From AP-15 sp963712825 (GTDB taxonomy: Bacteria; Pseudomonadota; Alphaproteobacteria; ATCC43930; CGMCC-115725), in the NCBI GenBank assembly GCA_963712825.1, contig CAVQJP010000002.1, forward strand, positions 434,001 through 498,000: a DNA stretch of 64,000 nt, written 5' to 3'. The number at the start of each line of letters is the position of its first letter. Position 1 is the first letter of the stretch. The position numbers and the translations under genes were made by a program. Under the pieces are notes generated by a model that searched no databases, was not told the DNA's origin, and saw only the letters and a list, made by a program, of their open reading frames with translations. Positions 26,398 to 35,166 of this stretch are shown in pieces.

Positions 26398-27130
26398 GGC
26401 CGCGGCCGAGATAGACCTCGGTGACCCTCTCGTCGCGCGCTGCCGCCGCCGGCGGTCCGTCGAAAATCTTTTCGCCGTGGTCGAGCACGACGACCCGGTC
26501 GACGATCCGCATCAAGACACCCATGATGTGCTCGACCCAGACGATCGTGATGCCGAGCCGGCGGCGGATTTCCTCGAGCATTTCGGCGGCACGGTCCATC
26601 TCCGCCGCGTCGAGCCCGCCGAGGCTCTCGTCGGCGAGCAGCAGCCGCGGCTCGGTCGCAAGTGCGCGCGCGAGCTCGAGCTTTTTGAGGGCGGCGGCGC
26701 CGAGCCCCTGGGTCGTCGCGCCGGTCTCGGTCGGCAGGCCGACGAGGTCGAGCGCCCGGACCGCGCGGCGGTCGGCTTCGGGGCGGGCAATATGTCCGCC
26801 CTGGGCGTAATAGGCCGACAGCGCCACATTGTCGCGCAGGCTCAGCTTGCGGAACGGGCGCGGAATTTGAAAGGTGCGGGCGAGCCCGAGCCGGCACACC
26901 CGATGCGCCGTCATGCCGGCGATCTCGCGCCCGTCAAAGCGGATCGAGCCGGCGGAGGGCGGCAGGGTGCCGGCGACCAGGTTGAAGGTCGTCGTCTTAC
27001 CCGAGCCGTTGGGGCCGATCAGCCCCAGGATTTCACCCTTCCGAACCGCGAAATCGACCGCGTTGACCGCGACAAACCCGCCGAACCGTTTGGTCAGCCC
27101 CGCGACTTCGAGCACCTCAGCCCATCGCAT
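26384..27130 (-). CDS. livG: Branched-chain amino acid/amide ABC transporter ATPase LivG
   Basis: A 248-residue ABC ATPase. Walker A IGPNGSGKTTTF, LARTFQIPRPFRKLSLRDNV (LivG-type Q-loop), a signature region degenerate as LGAAALKKLELARAL instead of LSGGQ, Walker B LLLADESLGGLD, and the C-terminal ERVTEVYLG tail typical of LivG. The loss of the LSGGQ consensus is unusual but such variants (LSxGxxK) occur in LivG proteins. ATG 27130 overlaps the livK end by 14 bases. Confidence 0.92.
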   Translation of the reverse strand: MRWAEVLEVAGLTKRFGGFVAVNAVDFAVRKGEILGLIGPNGSGKTTTFNLVAGTLPPSAGSIRFDGREIAGMTAHRVCRLGLARTFQIPRPFRKLSLRDNVALSAYYAQGGHIARPEADRRAVRALDLVGLPTETGATTQGLGAAALKKLELARALATEPRLLLADESLGGLDAAEMDRAAEMLEEIRRRLGITIVWVEHIMGVLMRIVDRVVVLDHGEKIFDGPPAAAARDERVTEVYLGRGHGHS

Positions 27131-28436
27131 AGGGAGACGAGGCCGGCAACGGCATGACCGGTGCGGCGGTGCTGATCTGGCTCGGCCAGACGACGGTGAT
27201 GTCCTTGCCGCGATTCTGCATGACGACCGGCAGGGCGCGGACGTTCTGCCCGGACATCGCATCTTCCGGCGGCGCGAATTTGACGCCGTAGCCCTGCAAC
27301 GTGCCGCCGAGCGGGACATCGACTTCGAGCGCGGCCTTGCGCACCGCGTCGGGGTCGGCGCCGCCATATTTGCCGACCGCGACCGGCAACACCTTGGCGA
27401 GCAGAATCCAGGTGTTGTTGAACCCCATCGAGACGTGGGTCGGGACCTCGGTCGCCTGGGTCTTGGCCTTGTAGCCGTCGACCATGATCTTGATCAGGTC
27501 GCCGATCCCCGGCGCCAATTTGCCGGCGTCGAGAATCTGCGCCGGCGCCGGGTCGATGTTAAAGAAATCGTCGACGTCGGTCCCAAAGGTCGCGCGCAAT
27601 TTGTCGAGCTGGCTGTAGCCCGCACCATTGCCGATCAGGGTCTTGAAATGCAGCCCGGCCTCGCGCGCCTGGCGCAGGAACAAGGTAATGTCGGGGTTGT
27701 AGCCGGCATGGATGATCACGTCCGGGTGCGCCCGCTTGAGCTTTGTCACCAATGACGACAGGTCGGGGGCGCTCGCCGAATACAATTCCTTGAGCACGAT
27801 CTTGCCGACATGCTTTTCGTCGGAAAAGCGCTGGTCGGCCTGCTGGACGCCGGTGCCGTAAGGGCCGTCCTCGTCGATCAGCGCGATCTTGAGGGCGGCG
27901 GGGTCGATGCCGAGCTTCGGCTTGCTGTTTTCGCCAAGCAGCGAGATCGCCGCCTCGCCATAGGCGTCGGATTGCGTCGTCGGGCGAAAGACATAGTGCA
28001 GATGCCGGTCCTTCAACACCGCGGTGGCGATGGCGCTGTTAATCCATAGGATCTTTTTGGCCTCGTCCATTTTCGCCGCGAGCGGCACCGCCTGCGCGCT
28101 CGAATAAACGCCGAGGACGATGTCGACCTTTTCCTGCGCGATCAGGCGTTCGGCCTCGTTGATCGCGACATCGACCTTGCTTTGCGAATCGGCGCTGACC
28201 GGCTCGATCTTGTATTTGCCGAGAATGCCGCCCTGGCTGTTGACATGGTCGATCGCGAGCTGCGCGCCGACCGACAGCGGCACCGAGCCGGCGCCGGCAA
28301 AGGGGCCGGACAAATCATGCAGCAGTCCGATGCGGATCGGCTTTGCAGACGCCTCCTGGGCGAAGACCCGCCGCAGCGGCAACGCCCCGGCCATCAGCCC
28401 CGCCGCGGCACCGGCCAGCAAGCTCCGTCTCCGCAT
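27117..28436 (-). CDS. livK: Periplasmic substrate-binding protein of the Liv transporter
   Basis: A 439-residue type 1 periplasmic binding protein. The N-terminus has a twin-arginine-like signal (MRRRSLLAGAAAGL, cleavage near VFAQ-EA) and the mature part starts KPIRIGLLHDLSGPFAGAG, the classic opening of amide/branched-chain binding proteins; HVNSQGGILGKYKIEPV and ALIDEDGPYGTGVQQADQRF follow. First gene of the operon; AGGGGGA precedes ATG 28436. A perfect TTGACA lies at 28503-28508 on the minus strand, but the best -10 is poorly spaced. The ligand could be a branched-chain amino acid, urea or amide. Confidence 0.92.
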   Translation of the reverse strand: MRRRSLLAGAAAGLMAGALPLRRVFAQEASAKPIRIGLLHDLSGPFAGAGSVPLSVGAQLAIDHVNSQGGILGKYKIEPVSADSQSKVDVAINEAERLIAQEKVDIVLGVYSSAQAVPLAAKMDEAKKILWINSAIATAVLKDRHLHYVFRPTTQSDAYGEAAISLLGENSKPKLGIDPAALKIALIDEDGPYGTGVQQADQRFSDEKHVGKIVLKELYSASAPDLSSLVTKLKRAHPDVIIHAGYNPDITLFLRQAREAGLHFKTLIGNGAGYSQLDKLRATFGTDVDDFFNIDPAPAQILDAGKLAPGIGDLIKIMVDGYKAKTQATEVPTHVSMGFNNTWILLAKVLPVAVGKYGGADPDAVRKAALEVDVPLGGTLQGYGVKFAPPEDAMSGQNVRALPVVMQNRGKDITVVWPSQISTAAPVMPLPASSPYAMG

Positions 28437-28584
28437 CCGTTCCCCCTGTTCGATGTCTTGCGCCTAAGCTTTGGCGGCGCATTCTTCGCAAAGCCCCGGC
28501 CGTGTCAAATCGAATCGCGAACCGACGGCTTGCGAAACATCACTCGCACCCAATTTGGCGCTGGAACGTAATTGCTCGTTAAGG

Positions 28585-28613
28585 TTGACGCTGTGCGCGG
28601 GGCTCGCTAGCCT
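28585..28613 (+). promoter_or_regulatory. Putative sigma-70 promoter for the exported ABM-like protein
   Basis: TTGACG (28585-28590), a 17-base spacer, then TAGCCT (28608-28613), about 100 bases before ATG 28714. The -10 resembles that of the promoter at 44200-44229 (TAGCAT). Confidence 0.4.
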
Positions 28614-28713
28614 CGGCGAACGTCCCGAGAGCCGCGCCTGCCGCGGTTCGACGGCCAAAGGCCGGCTCGATCGGTTCGGCCAGCAAAAAATACGACCGGG
28701 GAGGAGTTCGGCC

Positions 28714-29550
28714 ATGCGGATATTTCTGCGGCTCTTTACTGCGGCTGCGATGCTGTCGCTGTTGTCGGCGGCGGCGTATGCCGGGGACGGCGGATCGGAT
28801 CGTCGCTCGCTGGGGCGCGGACCGATATTCGACATCACCCATTTCGACGTGATTCCGTTCAACAGCGGCGGCCTCGACTTCGAGCAGGTCGCCTACGCGG
28901 CGCTGTTTGCCTATCGCGACGCCAGCCAGACCGACACCGGCTCGAAAAGCTTCCGGATCGTCAACTGGCTCGAGGCGCCAAACCATTCCTTTATCGTCGA
29001 CGAATGGAGCAGCCTCGAGGCATTCGAGCAGCATCTGGCGCAGCCGCACAGCGTCGACTTCCGCTTTGCGGTGCAGGACCAGCCGCCGCCCGACGGCGAG
29101 TGCTGCATCGGCAGCCCGATCGACGACCGCCAGTACAGCCTCGTGCAGTCGTTCGGCACGCCGTGGACCGGCAACAGCTTGCCCGCCGGCGTCGGCGCCG
29201 ACAGCGCGCTCTTTGTCATCACTTATGTCGATTTTCTGCGGGAGCTTTTGGAGCAGGGCGACCCCGATTTGGGCGAGGAGAGCCTCGTCAAATACGGCGC
29301 CGACAGCATCAGGTACAACGGACGACATCTGCTGAACTTCACCGTGCTGCGCCAGCTCGACCGCGCCAATCGCTTTGTCACCCTCGAAGTCTGGGACACC
29401 CAGGCCGACTACACGATTTGGCAGGCGAGCACGCCAACCGCGGATTTCGTCGCGGCAGCGACACCGCTGCTGGGCTCGCCGCTCGACCGCCGCCTGAACA
29501 TCCTGTGCGGCAAAACCTATGTCGACAACACCGGCTGCGCCGCCCCCTGA
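28714..29550 (+). CDS. Exported protein with two ABM-like (dimeric alpha-beta barrel) domains
   Basis: A 278-residue secreted or periplasmic protein. The signal peptide spans about residues 1-23 (LRLFTAAAMLSLLSAAAYA). The mature protein contains two similar units: about 45-125, ending NHSFIVDEWSSLEAFEQHL, and about 165-265, ending NRFVTLEVWDTQADYTIWQA. Both fit the antibiotic-biosynthesis-monooxygenase/EthD-like half-barrel pattern, so a fused dimer is likely. Two cysteine groups (GECCIG and LCGKTYVDNTGC) may form disulfides. GAGGAG precedes ATG 28714. Enzymatic role unknown; cofactor-free quinol monooxygenase is possible but unproven. Confidence 0.75.
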   Translation: MRIFLRLFTAAAMLSLLSAAAYAGDGGSDRRSLGRGPIFDITHFDVIPFNSGGLDFEQVAYAALFAYRDASQTDTGSKSFRIVNWLEAPNHSFIVDEWSSLEAFEQHLAQPHSVDFRFAVQDQPPPDGECCIGSPIDDRQYSLVQSFGTPWTGNSLPAGVGADSALFVITYVDFLRELLEQGDPDLGEESLVKYGADSIRYNGRHLLNFTVLRQLDRANRFVTLEVWDTQADYTIWQASTPTADFVAAATPLLGSPLDRRLNILCGKTYVDNTGCAAP

Positions 29551-29651
29551 CCGGCGCGCAAGGAGGTCGCGCTGAGGAAATGTTTCGGTCGAGCGCGATG
29601 CAGAACTCAGCATCCCTTGTCAATTGGGCCAAAGAGCCCCAGAAGGGAACA

Positions 29652-30020
29652 ATGCCTTCCGGCGAACTGAAAGCCCGTCCGATCGTTGACCCGATCCTCA
29701 GATCGGCGCTGCGTCAACTGGATACCCGGTTCCGGGAGAAGCTCGGGCGCAAATATCTTCGGCTGATCCTGTTCGGAAGTCGTGCCAGAGGCGATCACGC
29801 CCCGGACAGCGACGCCGATGTCGCCGTCGTCCTGCACGGCGAGATCGACAATCGCTGGCAGCTGAAGCGGCAAATGATCGAGGAGACCTATCCGATCCTG
29901 CTGGAAGCGGGGCTCTATATTCAGCCTTGGCCGATCGCGGAATGGGAGTTCGATGACCCGGATAGGTCGCCAAACCCGGACTTCGTCAGAAATATACTTC
30001 GCGACGGCATCCGCGCATGA
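29652..30020 (+). CDS. MNT-type minimal nucleotidyltransferase (antitoxin of HEPN/MNT pair)
   Basis: A 122-residue nucleotidyltransferase-fold protein. The motif LFGSRARGDHAPDSDADVAV has the GSxARG and DxD catalytic signature of the MNT family. In characterised HEPN/MNT modules the MNT protein neutralises the HEPN RNase by contact or by adenylylating it. Its stop overlaps the ATG of the HEPN gene (ATGA at 30017-30020). I chose ATG 29652 because AAGGGA lies just upstream; an in-frame ATG at 29580 would add 24 residues of low conservation. Confidence 0.88.
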   Translation: MPSGELKARPIVDPILRSALRQLDTRFREKLGRKYLRLILFGSRARGDHAPDSDADVAVVLHGEIDNRWQLKRQMIEETYPILLEAGLYIQPWPIAEWEFDDPDRSPNPDFVRNILRDGIRA

Positions 30021-30412
30021 GCGCGGCCGAGTTTCTGAAGAAGGCCGAGAGCGCGCTCGCATCGTCAAACCGCGATTTTGAAGCGGGCGATTACGACGGA
30101 GCTGCAAATCGGCTTTATTATGCGATGTTCCACGCGGCGCGGGCGGCTCTCGACAGCATCGGCATCCCGCCGCAAGGCAAGCACGGGACCGTCATCGCGC
30201 GTTTCGGCCGGCATTTCTGCCGAGATGGTCCGCTGTCATCCGAATTGGGCCGCGCGATCAATGAAGCTCAGGAGCTTCGGGTTGAAGGCGATTACGGCTC
30301 GGGCACGCCCGATGCAAACGACGTGGCGGCTTATCTTGCAAAAGCCGAGGCGTTCGTTGCCGCGGTCAAAATGATTGTTTCTGCGCCGCCTGGATGGCCT
30401 GCCATACCTTGA
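30017..30412 (+). CDS. HEPN domain protein (UPF0332 type, likely RNase toxin)
   Basis: A 131-residue all-helical HEPN protein. NRLYYAMFHAARAALDSIG, KHGTVIARFGRHFCRDG and ELGRAINEAQELRVEGDYG match the UPF0332 HEPN group. The catalytic R-x4-6-H is not obvious; the only compact candidate is RFGRH. Paired with the MNT gene, so a type II or VII-like toxin-antitoxin module for plasmid-type stability, stress or defence is the likely role. Its last 47 bases overlap the 3' end of the convergent molybdenum hydroxylase gene. Confidence 0.87.
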   Translation: MSAAEFLKKAESALASSNRDFEAGDYDGAANRLYYAMFHAARAALDSIGIPPQGKHGTVIARFGRHFCRDGPLSSELGRAINEAQELRVEGDYGSGTPDANDVAAYLAKAEAFVAAVKMIVSAPPGWPAIP

Positions 30413-32720
30413 GGGGCGTGGCGGGCATCGCCAGGTCGCGCACGCCTAAGGGCGCGAGGGCGTCGAGGATCGCGCTGATCACAACCGCCAAAGCCGGGGT
30501 GCAGCCGCCTTCGCCGCCGGCCTTGATGCCGAACGGGTTGGTCGGCGACAAGATCTCGACGATCTCGACCGCAAAGGACGGCAGGTTGTCGGAGCGCGGC
30601 ATCCCGTAATCCATAAACGAGCCCGACAAAGGCTGGCCCGAGCCGGGATCGACGGCGCACTCCTCCCACATCGCCTCGCCAACTCCCTGGGCGATGCCGC
30701 CATGGCTCTGCCCGTGCACGATCATCGGGTTGATGCACCGGCCGACATCGTCGACGACTGAGTAGCCGGCGATCTCGACCATGCCGGTTTCGGGGTCGAC
30801 CTCGACCTCGCACACCGCACAGCCGTTCGGAAAGACCGGGTCGTGCATCTCGTTGTCGGTAACAACCGCGATTTCCCCGTCGGCGCCAAGCCGCGCGCCC
30901 TCCCGCGCCAGCTCGAGAAAGTCAAAGCTGCGGTTGTCGGGCGGAGCCGAAAACCGGCCGTCGGCGAAGCTCACCTGGTTGGCCTCGGTGCCGAGCAGGC
31001 GGGCCACGACCGCTTTGCCGCAGGCGACCAACTCGGGCGCCGCCTTGGCGAAAAGGGTCGCGGAATGGCGCATCGAGCGGCCGGAATGGGAGCCGCCGCC
31101 GACGCTGACGACATCGGTGTCGCCCATGACGATGTCGATCGTTTCGACCGGTATCGCGAGCACCGCGCCCAGCACCTGGGCAAAGCTGGTCTCGTGCCCC
31201 TGGCCGCTGGGGCCGGTGCCGATCACGACCTCGACACGGCCCTTGGGTGTCACCGTGATCGCGCTGCGTTCGCGCGGCGCCCCGATCGAGCTCTCGACGT
31301 AATTGGCGAGGCCGAGGCCCAGCAATTTGCCGCGCGCCTCCGCCTTCCGCCGCCGCTCGGCAAAGCCGCCCCAATCGGCGATCCGCATCGCGAGGTCCAT
31401 ATTGGCCTCATAGGTGCCGCTGTCGTATTTGGCGCCGATCGCGTTCGGGTAGGGCATCGCCCGTGGGCTGACCAGGTTCATCCGGCGCAATTCGACGCGG
31501 TCGATGCCGAGCCGCCGCGCCGCCTCGTCGACCACCCGCTCGATCGCATACGTCACTTCGGGCCGGCCGGAGCTGCGATAGGCGTTGGTCGGCATCGTGT
31601 TGGTGAAGACCGCGCGCGACCGCAACGTCGCGGCGGGGATGTCGTAGGAGCCGGTGACCAATGCCGAGCCCTTGCCGAGCGGCGACAATGACGCGCAGCG
31701 GGCGCCGACATTGCTGACGTTGTCGGCGCGCAGGCCAAGAAACCGCCCGTCGGCGCGTAACGCCAATGCCACCCGGGTCAACAAATCACGGCCCTGGAAA
31801 TCGGTCAGAAACACCTCCGACCGCGTCGAGGTGTACTTGACCGGGCGGCCGAGCTTGCGCGACGCCCACAGCACCAGCCCTGATTCGACGTAGAGCCGGT
31901 TGCGGGTGCCAAAATTGCCGCCGACATCAAAGGACAATACCCGCACCTGTTCCAGCGGAACGCCGAGCACCGTCGCGATCTCGGCCTTTTGCCGCACCAC
32001 GCCGCCGCTGCCGGCCCACAAGGTGTAGCGGCCGGTGGCCTCGTCCCAATGACCGAGGGCGGCGCGCGGCTCCATCGGCACGCCGGTGACGCGGCCGATG
32101 TGAAACTCCATCTCGACAATGTGGTCGGCGACGGTAAAGGCGCGCTCGGTCGCGGCCGGGTCTCCGAATGCGGTGTCGACCAGCACATTGCCCGGCGCCT
32201 CGTCCCACAGCGCGGGCGCGCCCGGCTTCAGCGCCTCCGGGATTTGCGCGATCCACGGCAGCTCCTCGTATTCGACCGCAACCGCTTCGGCAGCGTCCTG
32301 CGCCGCGGCAGCGGTTTCGGCGACGACGAGCGCCACCGCCTCGCCGACATGCCGCACCCGGTCGGCCGGCAACAGCATTTGCGGGCCGATAAAGATCGGG
32401 CTGCCGCCGGGGCCGGTCAATTTCATGTCGTAGCGCGTTTGGGGCACCGGGCTGTGCGGGATCGGCGCCAAGCCGTCCCCGGCGCAATCCTCTCCGGTAA
32501 AGACGCCGAGCACGCCGGGCAATGTTGTCGCCCGCCGCCGGTCGACCCGCAGGATCCGCGCGTGCGGATAGGGCGAGCGCACAATCGCCGCGTAGGCCTG
32601 ACCGGGCAGGGTGAAGTCGTCGCTGAACCGGCCGCGGCCGGTCAGCAGCCGCTCGTCCTCCTTGCGCCGCACGGGCTGGCCGATGGCACCAAGGCTCTTG
32701 AGGTCGGGAAGCTCGATCAA
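30366..32720 (-). CDS. Xanthine dehydrogenase/CoxL-type molybdopterin-binding subunit
   Basis: A 784-residue large subunit of a molybdenum hydroxylase. Recognised by GQPVRRKEDERLLTGRGRF, VSNVGARCASL, AYRSSGRPEVTYAIERVVDE, GTGPSGQGHETSFAQV and the C-terminal GIKAGGEGGCTPALAVV with the conserved glutamate of the active site. It is not a CO dehydrogenase, because the CoxL-specific AYRCSFR loop reads AYRSSGR. No FAD (CoxM) or 2Fe-2S (CoxS) subunit genes lie beside it. TTG 32720 has CCGGAG upstream and gives the family N-terminus; the open frame extends further without similarity. Located 43 bases downstream of the gamma-glutamyltransferase gene. Confidence 0.88.
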   Translation of the reverse strand: MIELPDLKSLGAIGQPVRRKEDERLLTGRGRFSDDFTLPGQAYAAIVRSPYPHARILRVDRRRATTLPGVLGVFTGEDCAGDGLAPIPHSPVPQTRYDMKLTGPGGSPIFIGPQMLLPADRVRHVGEAVALVVAETAAAAQDAAEAVAVEYEELPWIAQIPEALKPGAPALWDEAPGNVLVDTAFGDPAATERAFTVADHIVEMEFHIGRVTGVPMEPRAALGHWDEATGRYTLWAGSGGVVRQKAEIATVLGVPLEQVRVLSFDVGGNFGTRNRLYVESGLVLWASRKLGRPVKYTSTRSEVFLTDFQGRDLLTRVALALRADGRFLGLRADNVSNVGARCASLSPLGKGSALVTGSYDIPAATLRSRAVFTNTMPTNAYRSSGRPEVTYAIERVVDEAARRLGIDRVELRRMNLVSPRAMPYPNAIGAKYDSGTYEANMDLAMRIADWGGFAERRRKAEARGKLLGLGLANYVESSIGAPRERSAITVTPKGRVEVVIGTGPSGQGHETSFAQVLGAVLAIPVETIDIVMGDTDVVSVGGGSHSGRSMRHSATLFAKAAPELVACGKAVVARLLGTEANQVSFADGRFSAPPDNRSFDFLELAREGARLGADGEIAVVTDNEMHDPVFPNGCAVCEVEVDPETGMVEIAGYSVVDDVGRCINPMIVHGQSHGGIAQGVGEAMWEECAVDPGSGQPLSGSFMDYGMPRSDNLPSFAVEIVEILSPTNPFGIKAGGEGGCTPALAVVISAILDALAPLGVRDLAMPATPLKVWQAIQAAQKQSF

Positions 32721-32763
32721 CGCAACGCTCCGGATGTCGCCGGCGCCGGATCGCGCGAACCGC

Positions 32764-34386
32764 TCACCACGCCTCCGCCCAGCCGTCGCGGCGCGGGTCG
32801 GAGCCGGCGAGCAGCATGCCGGTCGCAGCGTCGCGGCGGATAATCTCGATGCTGCACGGCCCGTCGAGGTCGCCGACGGTCGCGACCGGATGACCGCGGC
32901 GCGCAAGCTCGGCGCGCACCCCCTCGGGAACGCGGCGCTCGACGGTCAGCTCGTTGGCGCCCTCATGCGGCCAGTTGGCGTATTGCCCGGACACGTGCGA
33001 GGTCCAGCGCGGCATCTCGGCCGCCTGCTGCGGGTCGAGCCCGAAATCGATCATGGCGGTCAGCACCTGCAGGTTGACCTGCACCTGGTTGTCGGCGCCA
33101 GGCGTGCCGAAGACGCACCACAGCGCGCCGTCCTTCAGCACGAGCGGCGGGTTCATCGTGTGGCGCACCCGCCGGCCCGGAACCAGCCGGTTCGGGTGGC
33201 CGGGTTCGAGATGCCAATATGCCATGCGGTTGTTGAGGAGTATCCCGGTGTCGCCGGCGATCACCCCGGCGCCAAAGCCGCTGTTGATGCTCTGAATGCC
33301 GGAAACGGCGTTTCCCTCGGCGTCGGCGGTGCAGAAATAAGTGGTGTCGCCGGCGGCGTCCGGGATGGCTGCGGTCGGGGCCGCATGGCGCATGTCGATC
33401 CGGGCGGCGAGCGCGGCGGTATATTCGGCCGACAGCAGCTGAGCCAGCGGTGCCGCGATCGAGCGCGGATCGGCGCCCCAGCGCTCGCGGTCGGCAAAGG
33501 CGAGCTTTTTGGCCTCGACCAGCGCATGGACCAGATCCGCCGACAGAAATCCCAGCGCGGCGAGGTCGAGATACTCGACAATCTTTAATTCTTCGAGCAG
33601 CACAAAGCCGGTCGAATTGGGTGGTGCTTCGAGCACGGTGTAGCCGCGGTAGTCGATCGCGATCGGCTGCTGCTCCTCGGTGGCGAAGGCCGCGAGATCC
33701 GCCGCGCCGACCAACGCCCCAGCGGCTTCGAGACCGGCGGCGAGGCGCCGCGCGAGGCGGCCGCGGTAAAAGCTTTCCGCACCTTCCTCGGCAATCTCTT
33801 CGAGGGTTCGGGCGAGTTCCGGCTGAACAATCGCGGCGCCCAATGCCGGTGCTTTCGCGTCGGCGAGAAAGAGCGCGGCCGCGCCCGGGTCGGCCAGCAG
33901 GGTCGGACGGTATTCGTCAGCGAAATGGCAATAGGCGCGGGTGGCGCCAAACCCGTCGCGGGCATAAAGGATGGCCTCGGCGAACAAATCCCGCCACGGC
34001 AGCCGGCCAAAGCGGCGGTGCATCTGCCCGAGACCGGAGACCATGCCCGGCACCGAGACCGACATCGGGCCGATGCGCGGAATAGCACGGGCATAGCGCT
34101 CGGGCGTCGCCGCGGCCGGGGCTGGGCCGGTGCCGTTGAACACGATCGAGCGGCCCGCCGCAGCGTCGAAGACGTGATAAAACGCGTCGCCGCCGAGACC
34201 CGACATCATCGGCTCGACGACCGACAGTGCGAGACCGGTCGCGACCGCGGCGTCGACCGCGTTGCCGCCGGCGCGCAACGCCAGCAGCCCGGCCTGCGCC
34301 GCCAGCGGATGGTTCGCCGCCACCGCGCCGCGCCGTCCGATCGCCAGCGGCCGATAGGAACGCGCGTCGTTTGGTGAGATGGCCAT
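32764..34386 (-). CDS. Gamma-glutamyltransferase family protein
   Basis: A 540-residue Ntn-hydrolase that self-cleaves into two chains. The conserved N-terminal ANHPLAAQAGLLALRAGGNAV and VEPMMSGLGGDAFYHVFD, then the processing site DTTYFCTAD with nucleophilic threonine at 348/349, and NSGFGAGVIAGDTGILLNNRM mark the GGT family. No signal peptide is present, so the enzyme seems cytoplasmic, unlike glutathione-scavenging GGT; cephalosporin-acylase or amide hydrolase roles are possible. ATG 34386 has GGAG seven bases upstream; ATG 34407 is an alternative that would overlap rnc. Same strand as the rnc block but a later addition to it. Confidence 0.9.
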   Translation of the reverse strand: MAISPNDARSYRPLAIGRRGAVAANHPLAAQAGLLALRAGGNAVDAAVATGLALSVVEPMMSGLGGDAFYHVFDAAAGRSIVFNGTGPAPAAATPERYARAIPRIGPMSVSVPGMVSGLGQMHRRFGRLPWRDLFAEAILYARDGFGATRAYCHFADEYRPTLLADPGAAALFLADAKAPALGAAIVQPELARTLEEIAEEGAESFYRGRLARRLAAGLEAAGALVGAADLAAFATEEQQPIAIDYRGYTVLEAPPNSTGFVLLEELKIVEYLDLAALGFLSADLVHALVEAKKLAFADRERWGADPRSIAAPLAQLLSAEYTAALAARIDMRHAAPTAAIPDAAGDTTYFCTADAEGNAVSGIQSINSGFGAGVIAGDTGILLNNRMAYWHLEPGHPNRLVPGRRVRHTMNPPLVLKDGALWCVFGTPGADNQVQVNLQVLTAMIDFGLDPQQAAEMPRWTSHVSGQYANWPHEGANELTVERRVPEGVRAELARRGHPVATVGDLDGPCSIEIIRRDAATGMLLAGSDPRRDGWAEAW

Positions 34387-34399
34387 CGCAGGCTCCGCT

Positions 34400-35164
34400 T
34401 TATCCATGCTTTCGGGCCGGCCCCGCTAGCCGGTCGAGCAATGCCGCCGCAGCACCCGCTTCGGCGGCGCGCTTGGCCGAGGCGCTGGCGGTCGCAGCGT
34501 CGCCGGCAACGCTCGCCGTCATCGTGAAAAGCGGCGCATGGTCGGGACCGCTCGTCGTCACCAGCTCGTAGCGCGGCAATCCCAGCCCGCGCGCCTGCGC
34601 CCATTCCTGCAATGCGGTCTTCGGGTCGCGCGGCGGCCCGTCCATCGCGGCGACGAGCGGCTCCCAGAAGCGCCGGACGAACATCGCCGCCGCGTCCAGA
34701 CCGCCGTCGAGATAGATCGCCGCGATCAACGCCTCGCAGGCGTCGGCGAGGATCGCCGGGTTGGCGCTGCCGCCGGCTGCCGCCTCCGCGCGCGACAGGA
34801 CAAGATGCCTTCCGAGCCCGATCGTCTCGGCAACCCGAGCCAAGGTCTCGCGGCGCACCAGATGGGTGTGGCGGCGGGTCAACAGGCCCTCGGACTCGTC
34901 GGGAAAGCGGTGCCACAGCAGTTCGGCGACGACGAGGCCCAGCACCCGGTCGCCGAGAAATTCGAGCCGCTCATAGTCGCGCCCCGCCGCCTCGCTGCGG
35001 CGCCCGCGCCGATGCTCGGAACCGGGTGCGCTGGGATGGGTCAGCGCCTCGACAAGCAGCCGGGGGTCGTCAAAAGCGTGTCCGATCCGCTCGGCAAAAG
35101 CCGCCCGGGTCTCCTCAGGCGGGCCGGCAAGGGCGGCGTCGCGGCATGCCGCGGTGTCGGGCAC
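34400..35164 (-). CDS. rnc: Ribonuclease III
   Basis: A 254-residue double-strand-specific RNase that processes rRNA precursors. The catalytic signature ERLEFLGDRVLGLVVAELL is present, with the later acidic residue in LADACEALIAAIYLDGG, and the C-terminal double-stranded RNA-binding domain starts at DPKTALQEWAQARGLGLPRY. GTG 35164 lies two bases after the lepB stop and is preceded by GGGGA. Part of the rpoZ-rsh-acpS-lepB-rnc run. The usual next gene, era, is absent. Confidence 0.95.
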   Translation of the reverse strand: MPDTAACRDAALAGPPEETRAAFAERIGHAFDDPRLLVEALTHPSAPGSEHRRGRRSEAAGRDYERLEFLGDRVLGLVVAELLWHRFPDESEGLLTRRHTHLVRRETLARVAETIGLGRHLVLSRAEAAAGGSANPAILADACEALIAAIYLDGGLDAAAMFVRRFWEPLVAAMDGPPRDPKTALQEWAQARGLGLPRYELVTTSGPDHAPLFTMTASVAGDAATASASAKRAAEAGAAAALLDRLAGPARKHG

Positions 35165-35166
35165 GG

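Noticed and set aside
30366..32720. CO dehydrogenase large subunit CoxL
   Set aside because: The CoxL-specific AYRCSFR loop is AYRSSGR and no CoxM/CoxS genes are adjacent, so a generic molybdenum hydroxylase is the safer call.
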